NCBI GenBank assembly: GCA_951804985.1
Contig: OX638131.1
Location: forward strand, 54,557,078-54,621,077
Direction: 5' to 3'
DNA from: Dryomyza anilis
Lineage: Eukaryota > Arthropoda > Insecta > Diptera > Dryomyzidae
Length of the DNA: 64,000 nucleotides
The position numbers and the translations under genes are program-made. Below, piece by piece: positions 1-11,247 of this stretch (the first letter of the stretch is position 1; every line of letters starts with the position of its first letter). Below the pieces are notes generated by a model. The model was not told the DNA's origin and did no database searches. It worked only from the letters and a program-made list of their open reading frames with translations.

Positions 1-546
1 GAGCAATTATTATTCAACTGTCTAACGACATTTAAAAAAAAAAACATTAATTATATGAAAAGTATAAATATAAATAATAATTAAAGACATATTCAACAAC
101 TAAAATAAAAATTAAATGAATTATTTTCAATAAATATCGCAAAAAATTTAAAAGAAAACAAATCGTTGCACAAATTAAAGCATTTAATGATTTAGATGAA
201 TAAACAAGAAAAACAACAGAGCAACACGGAACGCAGCGATTGCAAAGCGGTAACTTGATCAATTACTGTTTTGTCAATTGCATATTTTTAACGTTACATA
301 AAGTATATAAATATCACTAAAACTGCGACCATTAATTAAGTAATTGAGTAACGAAGATAAGCATTAATAAGATTCTTAAAATGAAAATAAGTAAAATAAA
401 TTATAATAATATGAAAAATAATTATTGATTTTAAATATTATTGTAAGTTAAATAAATTAACAAATATATTGAAATATTAATGATGTAAAAGAAAAAACTA
501 TTATTCTTTTTAATAATAATTTTTTCTTAAAATAAGGGGGGAAGAA
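1..546 (+). mobile_element. Family A unit 0: 3' noncoding tail and polypurine tract
   Basis: This is the 3' end of a family A copy that begins outside the window. It matches 5,975-6,520, 11,969-12,514 and, less closely, 36,590-37,161. It is AT-rich and has no credible gene on the plus strand. It ends in a purine run (aaggggggaaga, about 534-545) directly before the putative LTR, which is the expected position of a plus-strand primer. The minus-strand open frame at 47-262 is a low-complexity shadow that recurs in every copy. Confidence 0.85.
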
Positions 547-1228
547 TGTTGTGAATCAGAAACGTTTTTTTGTTGTATTTAAGAAAGCCTGCACATAACC
601 AGTATGCACATAAAGTTCAAATCTAAAAGCACAATAACAGATGCATGTTAACTTAACATAACGTCTACGACGTAACTGGAACAAGTACATAATGTTTAGT
701 GCATACTTTCAGGAGATAAAATTAAGTCTACTTAAAAGCAACGAAAAATGCATTGGTTGCAATTTGATCCGAGACTCGCGCTAGCAAGTGTGCCGTCTGT
801 TTAAAAGCAACAACAAAAGCATTGGTTGTAATTTAAGTCAAGACTAACGCCAGCATGGGAACCAATTAAGAATTTAGCACATTGGAATTTTCTCAGTTAA
901 TGATTTCACAATATTAGTAAATATCTGATGTGGGGTTCATGAGGTTTTTAGTAGTACGTAGATTTATGAATATGCTTGCTTGCATTTATGAGATGTGTTT
1001 TAAGAAATAAGTATAAGCAAGGGGTTCGTGAGTCGCACGATACCGAGGTGATGAGTAGAGGTTAAGTTTAGTTTTTAAGCATGATGATTTGCATTGCCTT
1101 AGAGTGCAGGCGTGTTTTCAGTTTAAACTCAAGCTTGTAAAAATACTTAAAAATAATTAATAAAAGTATAAAGAAAGTCTAAAATATCCTTGCGTTTTTA
1201 TTCAATAATAATTGTTAGGAAAGAATTG
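547..1228 (+). repeat. Putative LTR of unit 1 (left edge firm, right edge uncertain)
   Basis: The left edge is set by the purine run followed by TGTTGTGAATC. The block recurs at 6,521, 12,515, 18,046 and 37,162. I placed the right edge provisionally before tggacttcgaggg, after an AATAAA-like stretch (about 1,160) and a T-rich region. An end as far right as about 1,740 is possible: CATGACACAACA near 1,649 is a partial inverted match to the left end. No isolated copy with target duplications is present to settle this. Confidence 0.5.
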
Positions 1229-1563
1229 TGGACTTCGAGGGAATATTGTCACTGACGGTTTCATTAATAAAGGCAAGTACAAAAGGACCCCTGGAGCCCG
1301 CAAGAGTAGGTGACATTAAATAAAGAGAATGATAAATAGATAAAATAGATTAGAAGCATTTAATAGGGAGAAGTAAAAATGAGCTAAAGAAACAAGGGCA
1401 CAGGTAGATGGATAAATGTAATATAATTTAAATGTTATATAAATTTAGATCAAAAATAAATAAATAAATAATAAAATAAAAAATAATATAATTTAAATAA
1501 ATAAAAAAATATATATAATTTAAATGTAATATATTTTTAGTTCAATAATAAATAAAATACAAA

Positions 1564-1605
<42 letters not shown>

Positions 1606-1994
1606 TATTAATACGAATAAACACGCTGCTAACAGACACATGACACAACATGACACAAACATGACATAAACAAAAAAAAATATATAAAAACCTGAAGCAA
1701 ACATGACTAATTATATATATTTGTTTACAGCAAGCGATTGCTGGCACAGCCGATGTTAAAAACGAAACAAGAGAAGAAGCAAAAATCGACGATGAAAATC
1801 AACATGACTATTTTGATATATATATTTGTTTTCCAAAAGAATAACAAAATATAAATGTTAATTTGTTTTAGTGAAAAAAGACGAAAAAACGAAACAAGAG
1901 AAGTATCAGAAATTGACAATTAACCAGTTTGTGTACCAAAAGAATAACTTTTTTCTTAGTGTGTGTATAAAATAATGTTATGTAGTATGTCAGG
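1229..1994 (+). other. 5' leader of unit 1, noncoding
   Basis: This stretch between the putative LTR and the gag start codon has no gene. It holds a (TA)n tract near 1,567-1,600 that differs in length between units, and pyrimidine-AG stretches (tttgtttacag before 1,731, aatttgttttag before 1,871) that resemble 3' splice sites. Part of it may belong to the LTR. Confidence 0.5.
1742..1756 (+). promoter_or_regulatory. Possible tRNA primer-binding site (weak)
   Basis: TGGCACAGCCGATGT starts with the TGG expected opposite a tRNA CCA end. It partly resembles the serine-tRNA primer site known from insect 17.6/297-type elements. It is repeated in every unit; the 38.4 kb copy reads GGCGCAGCCGATG. Pairing to a real tRNA is unverified, and the site would imply an LTR of about 1.2 kb. 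Confidence 0.2.
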
Positions 1995-2624
1995 ATGGGG
2001 AGTAGCAAAGCAGAAAACTTGAATGATTTATTAGATGAAGCATTAAAGCCCAGATAACAATTCAAGGGGTCCGAGATTCCCCGAGGAAGTGTACAGTTTG
2101 GAACAACGATCTGTAACCAGTCTAACGAATAGTATTCAAAACAATCATTTTCAAACTACCCCACTAAATCACAAAATATCAACCCAAAATAAAACAATAC
2201 GACCAACATTCTCTTTTTGCCTGAAAAAAGGACATACACGAGACGAATGTATTACGCGTAAAAACACACCGTTTTGTATAGAGTGTGAAAAATAAGGGCA
2301 CGAATCTAGTTGGAGGTGTGCTTCCATTAGATTAGAAGCTCAAAATAAGGAAGGGTTTGGACGTACACAAAACCATCCAGTTGTTAATAGGGAATTTTTA
2401 AACAACAATTTGCAAGCAGGACAAAATACCGTACCAATAATAATAATAATAGAAATAATAACAATAATAACAATGGGAATACCCCTAGAAATAATTTAAA
2501 ATGTGATTGGTGTCGTAGACTTGGTCATGTAGAAACTGATTGCTACGCCAAGAGGGATTATCTGGCGAGGGAGAATAATGATCAAAACAAGGGAAACTAC
2601 CAGGGGACCAGCCAAGACCAGTAA
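1995..2624 (+). pseudogene. gag remnant, unit 1 (start plus nucleocapsid knuckles)
   Basis: An ATG opens a 20-residue frame (MGSSKAENLND...) that stops at 2,055-2,057. The sequence then passes almost at once into nucleocapsid-type CCHC knuckles. Knuckle 1 (FSFCLKKGHTRDEC) has lost its first Cys. Knuckle 2 (CIECEK*GHESSWRC) has a stop inside. Knuckle 3 (CDWCRRLGHVETDC, at 2,502) lies in a different frame, after an Asn-rich (AAT)n stretch. At about 0.6 kb this is roughly half a normal gag; matrix and capsid are largely gone. It cannot make a capsid protein. Confidence 0.75.
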
Positions 2625-2648
2625 TAGCAAAATTAGGTCAAAAAGGGC

Positions 2649-2684
2649 AGAAATAGTAAATCATAAGGCTGATTTACTATTTCT
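2649..2684. repeat. Perfect 15-bp inverted repeat unique to unit 1
   Basis: AGAAATAGTAAATCA, a 6-nt loop, then its exact reverse complement. Units 2-4 have unrelated sequence on the right-hand side (agggtctgtgatcacatt...), so the right arm appears to be a local inverted copy of the left arm. Confidence 0.85.
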
Positions 2685-2719
2685 CCTAAAAATAAAATAT
2701 TGCAAATCAGACGTCTGAA

Positions 2720-3013
2720 GTGACCGTTGATACACATATTGATCCACCGTGGTTTGATTGTGAGGGAGTGACAATGGTAATTTTTGCATTAATACATTTC
2801 TTTATATATATGATAATAGCAATAGGGGCAAAAATGATTAAATTAGTAGCAGATGAAACTAATCGGCAAAGATGTGTATGGGAAGAAATGCAAATAGGTC
2901 AAAAGATGAACAATATGTTTACAGGAATGTTGAAAAAGTTTGAAAATTTTATAACATGTTATGATAAAAAAATCAGACAACAGTTGAGTGGATTAAATAA
3001 AAAGAGAATTTAA
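2720..3013 (+). CDS. Unidentified 97-codon ORF between gag and protease, unit 1
   Basis: I do not recognise this product. Residues about 20-38 form one hydrophobic stretch (VIFALIHFFIYMIIAIGA), a likely membrane helix. It is followed by a polar, basic tail with ETNRQRCVWEE and CYDKKIRQQL. It lies in the same frame as the protease ORF and is separated from it by a single TAA (3,011-3,013). It is conserved in units 1-4 with almost no change, while neighbouring gag is ruined; this probably reflects recent duplication and not selection. A membrane helix is not expected at a Ty3/gypsy gag-pol junction. Confidence 0.4.
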   Translation: MTVDTHIDPPWFDCEGVTMVIFALIHFFIYMIIAIGAKMIKLVADETNRQRCVWEEMQIGQKMNNMFTGMLKKFENFITCYDKKIRQQLSGLNKKRI

Positions 3014-3016
3014 AAA

Positions 3017-4096
3017 ATGTACAATAGAAAGGGGGACTGCTTCAAATTGTCTAATGTAAGTGATGTGTTCATTGAAGTACCTTGCGAGGCAGCTAAAAAT
3101 GGAAAACTCATATTACTAGTAGACTCAGGAGCAGATGCAAGCATAATAAAAGAAGGTGCAATGACACAACTACCGGAATTTGACAAAAATAGTAAGAAAG
3201 ATTTTAATGGGGCTTTTGGTGGGTGCGTAAGGACGTTAGGCACGACCAATATACAACACAGTAATATAAAGTGGTTACATTTAATAATGCATGTAGTATC
3301 TCTTGAACAAGGAATACCAGCAGACGGAATAATAGGACGGGATAACATATGGAATAGATCCGTAATAAACGCAATTAATAATACCATAACATTCTACGAT
3401 AAAGGAAAGAATCACACTATCCGATTACCAATGAAAACGCGAACCGACATAGAAAATATTTATTACAATCATGAAATAAAAATCATGCCGAGAACCGCAA
3501 AAATAGTAGAAATTACACTAAAAACAAAAATTCCAATTGTATTAATACATAAACAAGAAATTTATCCTGGAGTATATTTGGGAGAAAGCTTATCGAATGT
3601 TAACAAAAATAAAATTTATGTCTCAGTATTAAATGCTACAGAAAAGGACATTATAATAGACAACAATTTTAAACCGAAATTTTCAAATTTTAATCAGTAT
3701 AGGGAATCAGATACAAACAATTCTACAATAAATACTATAAATTCAGTGAATATAAAAAATAGGATTAATAGATTATTAGAAAAAATTAACATCGATGAAT
3801 CTTTAAATAAGGAGGAAATCACATCATTACAAAATCTTTGTATTTCTTACCACGATGTTTTTCACTTAGAAGGTGACGAACTGTCATACACGCCGATACT
3901 TAAACACGACATAACAACACAATGGAATCAACCACCAATTAACCAAAAGCAATACAAACTTCCACACACACATAGAGAGGAAATTAATAGACAGGTTAAC
4001 AAAATGTTAGATGCTGGCATTATATCGCCAAGCATATCACCCTGGAATTCACCATTCACCAGGTATTTCACCAGGTATTTCCTATCCCGCGAATAG
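3017..4096 (+). pseudogene. pol: protease and RT N-terminus, unit 1
   Basis: The 359-codon frame begins with an aspartic protease. The active site LLVDSGADASI lies at about residues 33-43 and the flap/C-terminal motif GIIGRD at about 104-109. A linker leads into the RT start (HTHREEINRQVNKMLDAGII, SPWNSP). The frame ends because about 115 bp of the RT fingers is missing; the junction is a 12-bp direct repeat (caccaggtattt twice, 4,057-4,080). The start codon is only the first Met after the upstream stop; a retroelement pol would normally be a fusion product. Confidence 0.85.
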
Positions 4097-4944
4097 ATGA
4101 AATATTAGATCAATTAGGTCATAGTCGGTATTTTTCAACTTTAGATTTAGCAAGTGGCTATCATCAGGTCTTAGTAGAAGAAGGTAATAAAGAAAAAACT
4201 GCCTTCAGTACAGGACTTGGACATTTTGAATTCAATATGATGCCTTTCGGTTTAACAGGGGCACCAGCAACTTTCCAGAGAATAATGAATCACATCTTAA
4301 CAGGGTTACAGGGTATTGATTGTTTTGTATATCTTGATGATATAGTTGTGTATGGGAAAAATATAAGCGAACATGAACACAGATTAAGTAAAGTATTACA
4401 GAAACTAAGAGACCATATTTTAAAATTAAATACCGAAAAATGTCAGTTTTTACGCCGTGAAGTTGTACATTTAGGGCATAAATGTTCAGAACTTGGTGCG
4501 CTGCCAGACCCCGCTAAGGTCGAATGCGTAAAAAATATTCCAGTAACAAGAAACAGAAAAGAAGTACAAGCATTCTTGGGATTAATTAATTATTACAGAA
4601 AGTTCATAAGCAATATGGCAAGGTTATCTTTACCAATTAATAATTTACTTAAAAAGGATGTTAAATTTAAATGGACGGACGATTCTCAAAATTCATTTAT
4701 TAAATTGAAAGAATCAATAATTTCACCTCCAATATTAGCATATCCAGATTTTACAAAAACTTTTTTACTAACAACAGACGTAAGTAACGAAGCAGTAGGT
4801 GCAGTCCTATCTCAAGGTGAAGTAAGAAGCGACCGACCGACCGCGTTTGCAAGTAGAACTTTAAATGGAGCAGAAAAACGATATTCTACTATTGAAAAGG
4901 AATTTTTAGCAATTGTTTGGGCAACAAAGAATTTTAGCGCATAG
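4081..4944 (+). pseudogene. pol: RT palm and RNase H, unit 1
   Basis: Downstream of the deletion the RT resumes in another frame: RIDEILDQLGHSRYFSTLDL (catalytic Asp), PFGLTGAPATFQR, then CFVYLDDIVVYG with an intact YLDD. The connection (FLGLINYYRKFI) and RNase H (TTDVSNEAVGAVLSQG, YSTIEKEFLAIVWA) follow. A TAG at 4,942 ends the frame. After it, two small deletions remove the segment holding the third RNase H Asp (FTDHQP in unit 5) and a linker before integrase. Confidence 0.9.
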
Positions 4945-5252
4945 CTATTAGGGCGACCTAAACTAAAAGGTATTGCAAATTTAAAAGGTCAGACATCCCG
5001 CCTTGCTCGTTTCCGACACAAATTATCGGAATATGATTTTGAAATATGATTTGAATTCCATATATAGAACCAGATATTACAGCCGTACAAACACGATCCA
5101 AAACTACACAATATATTTTAGATCAGCAAATCACAAAAATAAAACCACAAATCTGTACACCAGTCGTAGATGAAACAATAATAGATACAAATAATGAAAC
5201 GAATTCAGCTCAAATATTAACTGATCCGGATGAAATTAAAACCGTGATGAAA

Positions 5253-5689
5253 GATTTTCATGATTCAGCACTAGGAGGCCATCAGGGCACACTTAAAACT
5301 TACTTTAGGATTAAGAAGCAATTTAAATGGAGGGGAATGGAGAAACAAATAAAATAAACTGTCCTAAATGTCAAATGAACAAAAGTTCAAAGTTAACAAA
5401 AATGCCAATGGTTTTGACAGATACGCCAACACGTCCATTCGATAAGGTTTATATGGACTTGGTAGGAATTTTACCTGAAACAGTGTCACGAAATAAATAT
5501 ATTTTAACTTTTCAAGACGATTTTTCAAAATACATGTGCTGCGTAGCTATCCCAGACGCGGAAGCAAGCACAGTAGCCAAAGCTTTTTACGAGGAAATTA
5601 TCACGCGTTATAATATTCCGAAAATTTTAATTACAGATAATGGTTCAAATTTTGTGTCAAAATTATTTTCAACACGTGCAAGTTATTAA
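5253..5689 (+). pseudogene. pol: integrase zinc finger and core, unit 1
   Basis: The His-His half of the HHCC finger (FHDSALGGHQG) and the Cys-Cys half (CPKCQMNKSSK) lie in different frames with a stop between them. The core follows with two catalytic Asp: FDKVYMDLVGILPE and LITDNGSNFVSKLF. The frame then breaks after STRASY, before the catalytic Glu, where family B reads on without interruption. The same break occurs in all five family A copies. Confidence 0.88.
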
Positions 5690-5700
5690 ACATTAAAAAA

Positions 5701-6009
5701 ATGCATATAACACCTTATCACCCGCAGGCGAATGGCTCGTTAGAACGAAGTCACAGACCTTTAGCGGAGTATTTGAGATGTTTTGCAAAAGAGGATGGGT
5801 CCAACTGGGACCAATGGTTGAATTCGGCAATGCATGTGCACAATAACACAGTGCATATGTCAACAGGGATAGTAATTTTGGCACTAATACTGTTATTGAC
5901 CGCGTATGTGGTATATTTGCGGTACCATCAACTATGTAAAAAGAAATCTAACAACAAAAATGTAGGAATAAATCGAGCAATTATTATTCAACTGTCTAAC
6001 GACATTTAA
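5701..6009 (+). pseudogene. Integrase C-terminal piece fused to env membrane anchor, unit 1
   Basis: The 102-codon frame starts with the catalytic-Glu region of integrase (HITPYHPQANGSLERSHRPL) and runs to VHMSTG. It then switches at 5,866-5,868 to IVILALILLLTAYVVYLRY, the transmembrane anchor of env as found at 36,491. The join lies at a 3-bp microhomology (ggg), keeps frame and removes about 4.1 kb. The product would be an integrase fragment with a C-terminal membrane helix; there is no evidence it is made. Confidence 0.85.
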
Positions 6010-6520
6010 AAAAAAAAACATTAATTATATGAAAAGTATAAATATAAATAATAATTAAAGACATATTCAACAACTAAAATAAAAATTAAATGAATTATTT
6101 TCAATAAATATCGCAAAAAATTTAAAAGAAAACAAATCGTTGCACAAATTAAAGCATTTAATGATTTAGATGAATAAACAAGAAAAACAACAGAGCAACA
6201 CGGAACGCAGCGATTGCAAAGCGGTAACTTGATCAACTACTGTTTTGTCAATTGCATATTTTTAACGTTACATAAAGTATATAAATATCACTAAAACTGC
6301 GACCATTAATTAAGTAATTGAGTAACGAAGATAAGCATTAATAAGATTCTTAAAATGAAAATAAGTAAAATAAATTATAATAATATGAAAAATAATTATT
6401 GATTTTAAATATTATTGTAAGTTAAATAAATTAACAAATATATTGAAATATTAATGATGTAAAAGAAAAAACTATTATTCTTTTTAATAATAATTTTTTC
6501 TTAAAATAAGGGGGGAAGAA

Positions 6521-7202
6521 TGTTGTGAATCAGAAACGTTTTTTTGTTGTATTTAAGAAAGCCTGCACATAACCAGTATGCACATAAAGTTCAAATCTAA
6601 AAGCACAATAACAGATGCATGTTAACTTAACATAACGTCTACGACGTAACTGGAACAAGTACATAATGTTTAGTGCATACTTTCAGGAGATAAAATTAAG
6701 TCTACTTAAAAGCAACGAAAAATGCATTGGTTGCAATTTGATCCGAGACTCGCGCTAGCAAGTGTGCCGTCTGTTTAAAAGCAACAACAAAAGCATTGGT
6801 TGTAATTTAAGTCAAGACTAACGCCAGCATGGGAACCAATTAAGAATTTAGCACATTGGAATTTTCTCAGTTAATGATTTCACAATATTAGTAAATATCT
6901 GATGTGGGGTTCATGAGGTTTTTAGTAGTACGTAGATTTATGAATATGCTTGCTTGCATTTATGAGATGTGTTTTAAGAAATAAGTATAAGCAAGGGGTT
7001 CGTGAGTCGCACGATACCGAGGTGATGAGTAGAGGTTAAGTTTAGTTTTTAAGCATGATGATTTGCATTGCCTTAGAGTGCAGGCGTGTTTTCAGTTTAA
7101 ACTCAAGCTTGTAAAAATACTTAAAAATAATTAATAAAAGTATAAAGCAAGTCTAAAATATCCTTGCGTTTTTATTCAATAATAATTGTTAGGAAAGAAT
7201 TG
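6521..7202 (+). repeat. Putative LTR of unit 2
   Basis: It begins TGTTGTGAATC after the purine run at 6,508-6,519 and aligns along its length with 547-1,228. The right edge is as uncertain as in unit 1. The leader to the gag start (7,203-7,954) holds no gene. Confidence 0.5.
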
Positions 7203-7954
7203 TGGACTTCGAGGGAATATTGTCACTGACGGTTTCATTAATAAAGGCAAGTACAAAAGGACCCCTGGAGCCCGCAAGAGTAGGTGACATTAAATAAAGA
7301 GAATGATAAATAGATAAAATAGATTAGAAGCATTTAATAGGGAGAAGTAAAAATGAGCTAAAGAAACAAGGGCACAGGTAGATGGATAAATGTAATATAA
7401 TTTAAATGTTATATAAATTTAGATCAAAAATAAATAAATAAATAATAAAATAAAAAATAATATAATTTAAATAAATAAAAAAATATATATAATTTAAATG
7501 TAATATATTTTTAGTTCAATAATAAATAAAATACAAAATACATATATATATATATAATATATATATTAATACGAATAAACACGCTGCTAACAGACACATG
7601 ACACAACATGACACAAACATGACACAAACAAAAAAAAAAATATATAAAAACCTGAAGCAAACATGACTAATTATATATATTTGTTTACAGCAAGCGATTG
7701 CTGGCACAGCCGATGTTAAAAACGAAACAAGAGAAGAAGCAAAAATCGACGATGAAAATCAACATGACTATTTTGATATATATATTTGTTTTCCAAAAGA
7801 ATAACAAAATATAAATGTTAATTTGTTTTAGTGAAAAAAGACGAAAAAACGAAACAAGAGAAGTATCAGAAATTGACAATTAACCAGTTTGTGTACCAAA
7901 AGAATAACTTTTTTCTTAGTGTGTGTATAAAATAATTTTATGTAGTATGTCAGG

Positions 7955-8597
7955 ATGGGGAGTAGCAAAGCAGAAAACTTGAATGATTTATTAGATGAAG
8001 CATTAAAGCCCAGATAACAATTCAAGGGGGTCCGAGATTCCCCGAGGAAGTGTACAGTTTGGAACAACGATCTGTAACCAGTCCAACGAATAGTATTCAA
8101 AACAATCATTTTCAAACTACCCCACTAAATCACAAAATATCAACCCAAAATAAAACAGTAGGATCAAAAATACGACCAACATTCTCTTTTTGCCTGAAAA
8201 AAGGACATACACGAGACGAATGTATTACGCGTAAAAACACACCGTTTTGTATAGAGTGTGAAAAATAAGTTCACGAATCTAGTTGGAGGTGTGCTTCCAT
8301 TAGATTAGAAGCTCAAAATAAGGAAGGGTTTGGACGTACACAAAACCATCCAGTTGTTAATAGGGAATTTTTAAACAACAATTTGCAAGCAGGACAAAAT
8401 ACCGTACCAATAATAATAATAATAGAAATAATAACAATAATAACAATGGGAATACCCCTAGAAATAATTTAAAATGTGATTGGTGTCGTAGACTTGGTCA
8501 TGTAGAAACTGATTGCTACGCCAAGAGGGATTATCTGGCGAGGGAGAATAATGATCAAAACAAGGGAAACTACCAGGGGACCAGCCAAGACCAGTAA
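7955..8597 (+). pseudogene. gag remnant, unit 2
   Basis: It has the same short start frame and three damaged CCHC knuckles as unit 1, but keeps the 14 bp encoding VGSK before knuckle 1. The codon before His in knuckle 2 reads taagttcac, against taagggcac in units 1 and 4. Confidence 0.75.
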
Positions 8598-8730
8598 GCT
8601 GGGGACCCATTAAAACAAGCAAAATTAGGTCAAAAAGGGCAGAAATAGTAAATCATAAGGCTGAAGGGTCTGTGATCACATTAACTACCCAAACTCCTAA
8701 AAATAAAATATTGCAAATCAGACGTCTGAA

Positions 8731-9024
8731 GTGACCGTTGATACACATATTGATCCACCGTGGTTTGATTGTGAGGGAGTGACAATGGTAATTTTTGCAT
8801 TAATACATTTCTTTATATATATGATAATAGCAATAGGGGCAAAAATGATTAAATTAGTAGCAGATGAAACTAATCGGCAAAGATGTGTATGGGAAGAAAT
8901 GCAAATAGGTCAAAAGGTGAACAATATGTTTACAGGAATGTTGAAAAAGTTTGAAAATTTTATAACATGTTATGATAAAAAAATCAGACAACAGTTGAGT
9001 GGATTAAATAAAAAGAGAATTTAA
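8731..9024 (+). CDS. Unidentified 97-codon ORF, unit 2
   Basis: It matches the unit 1 ORF except for one Met-to-Val change (GQKVNNM). It has the same single hydrophobic helix and the same TAA before protease. Function unknown. Confidence 0.4.
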   Translation: MTVDTHIDPPWFDCEGVTMVIFALIHFFIYMIIAIGAKMIKLVADETNRQRCVWEEMQIGQKVNNMFTGMLKKFENFITCYDKKIRQQLSGLNKKRI

Positions 9025-9027
9025 AAA

Positions 9028-9909
9028 ATGTACAATAGAAAGGGGGACTGCTTCAAATTGTCTAATGTAAGTGATGTGTTCATTGAAGTACCTTGCGAGG
9101 CAGCTAAAAATGGAAAACTCATATTACTAGTAGACTCAGGAGCAGATGCAAGCATAATAAAAGAAGGTGCAATGACACAACTACCGGAATTTGACAAAAA
9201 TAGTAAGAAAGATTTTAATGGGGCTTTTGGTGGGTGCGTAAGGACGTTAGGCACGACCAATATACAACACAGTAATATAAAGTGGTTACATTTAATAATG
9301 CATGTAGTATCTCTTGAACAAGGAATACCAGCAGACGGAATAATAGGACGGGATAACATATGGAATAGATCCGTAATAAACGCAATTAATAATACCATAA
9401 CATTCTACGATAAAGGAAAGAATCACACTATCCGATTACCAATGAAAACGCGAACCGACATAGAAAATATTTATTACAATCATGAAATAAAAATCATGCC
9501 GAGAACCGCAAAAATAGTAGAAATTACACTAAAAACAAAAATTCCAATTGTATTAATACATAAACAAGAAATTTATCCTGGAGTATATTTGGGAGAAAGC
9601 TTATCGAATGTTAACAAAAATAAAATTTATGTCTCAGTATTAAATGCTACAGAAAAGGACATTATAATAGACAACAATTTTAAACCGAAATTTTCAAATT
9701 TTAATCAGTATAGGGAATCAGATACAAACAATTCTACAATAAATACTATAAATTCAGTGAATATAAAAAATAGGATTAATAGATTATTAGAAAAAATTAA
9801 CATCGATGAATCTTTAAATAAGGAGGAAATCACATCATTACAAAATCTTTGTATTTCTTACCACGATGTTTTTCACTTAGAAGGTGACGAACTGTCAAAC
9901 ACGACATAA
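9028..9909 (+). pseudogene. pol: protease, unit 2 (frameshifted early)
   Basis: The protease motifs are intact (DSGADA, GIIGRD). A 16-bp deletion after GDELS shifts the frame and ends it at 293 codons, before the RT start that units 1 and 4 still reach. Confidence 0.85.
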
Positions 9910-10075
9910 CAACACAATGGAATCAACCACCAATTTACCAAAAGCAATACAAACTTCCACACACACATAGAGAGGAAATTAATAGACAGGTTAACAAAAT
10001 GTTAGATGCTGGCATTATATCGCCAAGCATATCACCCTGGAATTCACCATTCACCAGGTATTTCACCAGGTATTT

Positions 10076-10939
10076 CCTATCCCGCGAATAGATGAAATAT
10101 TAGATCAATTAGGTCATAGTCGGTATTTTTCAACTTTAGATTTAGCAAGTGGCTATCATCAGGTCTTAGTAGAAGAAGGTAATAAAGAAAAAACTGCCTT
10201 CAGTACAGGACTTGGACATTTTGAATTCAATATGATGCCTTTCGGTTTAACAGGGGCACCAGCAACTTTCCAGAGAATAATGAATCACATCTTAACAGGG
10301 TTACAGGGTATTGATTGTTTTGTATATCTTGATGATATAGTTGTGTATGGGAAAAATATAAGCGAACATGAACACAGATTAAGTAAAGTATTACAGAAAC
10401 TAAGAGACCATATTTTAAAATTAAATACCGAAAAATGTCAGTTTTTACGCCGTGAAGTTGTACATTTAGGGCATAAATGTTCAGAACTTGGTGCGCTGCC
10501 AGACCCCGCTAAGGTCGAATGCGTAAAAAATATTCCAGTAACAAGAAACAGAAAAGAAGTACAAGCATTCTTGGGATTAATTAATTATTACAGAAAGTTC
10601 ATAAGCAATATGGCAAGGTTATCTTTACCAATTAATAATTTACTTAAAAAGGATGTTAAATTTAAATGGACGGACGATTGTCAAAATTCATTTATTAAAT
10701 TGAAAGAATCAATAATTTCACCTCCAATATTAGCATATCCAGATTTTACAAAAACTTTTTTACTAACAACAGACGTAAGTAACGAAGCAGTAGGTGCAGT
10801 CCTATCTCAAGGTGAAGTCAGAAGCGACCGACCGACCGCGTTTGCAAGTAGAACTTTAAATGGAGCAGAAAAACGATATTCTACTATTGAAAAGGAATTT
10901 TTAGCAATTGTTTGGGCAACAAAGAATTTTAGCGCATAG
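10076..10939 (+). pseudogene. pol: RT palm and RNase H, unit 2
   Basis: It has the same content as unit 1: fingers deleted, YLDD present, TAG at the end, RNase H third Asp deleted. It carries TDDCQNS where unit 1 has TDDSQNS. Confidence 0.9.
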
Positions 10940-11247
10940 CTATTAGGGCGACCTAAACTAAAAGGTATTGCAAATTTAAAAGGTCAGACATCCCGCCTTG
11001 CTCGTTTCCGACACAAATTATCGGAATATGATTTTGAAATATGATTTGAATTCCATATATAGAACCAGATATTACAGCCGTACAAACACGATCCAAAACT
11101 ACACAATATATTTTAGATCAGCAAATCACAAAAATAAAACCACAAATCTGTACACCAGTCGTAGATGAAACAATAATAGATACAAATAATGAAACGAATT
11201 CAGCTCAAATATTAACTGATCCGGATGAAATTAAAACCGTGATGAAA

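Larger units (their letters stand above)
547..6520 (+). mobile_element. Family A Ty3/gypsy unit 1 (defective)
   Basis: This is one complete repeat, counted from one putative LTR start to the next (5,974 bp). Order: LTR, leader, gag remnant, 97-codon ORF, protease and RT start, RT palm and RNase H, integrase, integrase-env fusion, 3' noncoding, polypurine tract. Lesions: an RT deletion, two RNase H deletions, integrase frameshifts, and an integrase-to-env deletion of about 4 kb. Unique to unit 1 are a 14-bp loss near 2,196, a 19-bp loss near 2,624 and a quasi-palindrome at 2,649-2,684. Confidence 0.9.

Noticed and set aside
47..262. 71-codon minus-strand ORF (and similar 64- and 95-codon ones) in the 3' tail, leader and gag region of each unit
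   Set aside because: AT-rich, low-complexity hydrophobic translations opposite noncoding or gag sequence; no start context or motif.
1229..1246. tggacttcgagggaat as a primer-binding site right after the putative LTR
   Set aside because: It begins with TGG, but the bases where a tRNA T stem should pair do not fit a normal tRNA (the conserved G opposite C61 is missing). The PBS and LTR right edge remain unresolved.
3010..3387. 125-codon minus-strand ORF repeated opposite protease in every unit
   Set aside because: It lies wholly antisense to a recognised protease and is repeated only because the unit is repeated. It has no domain signature.
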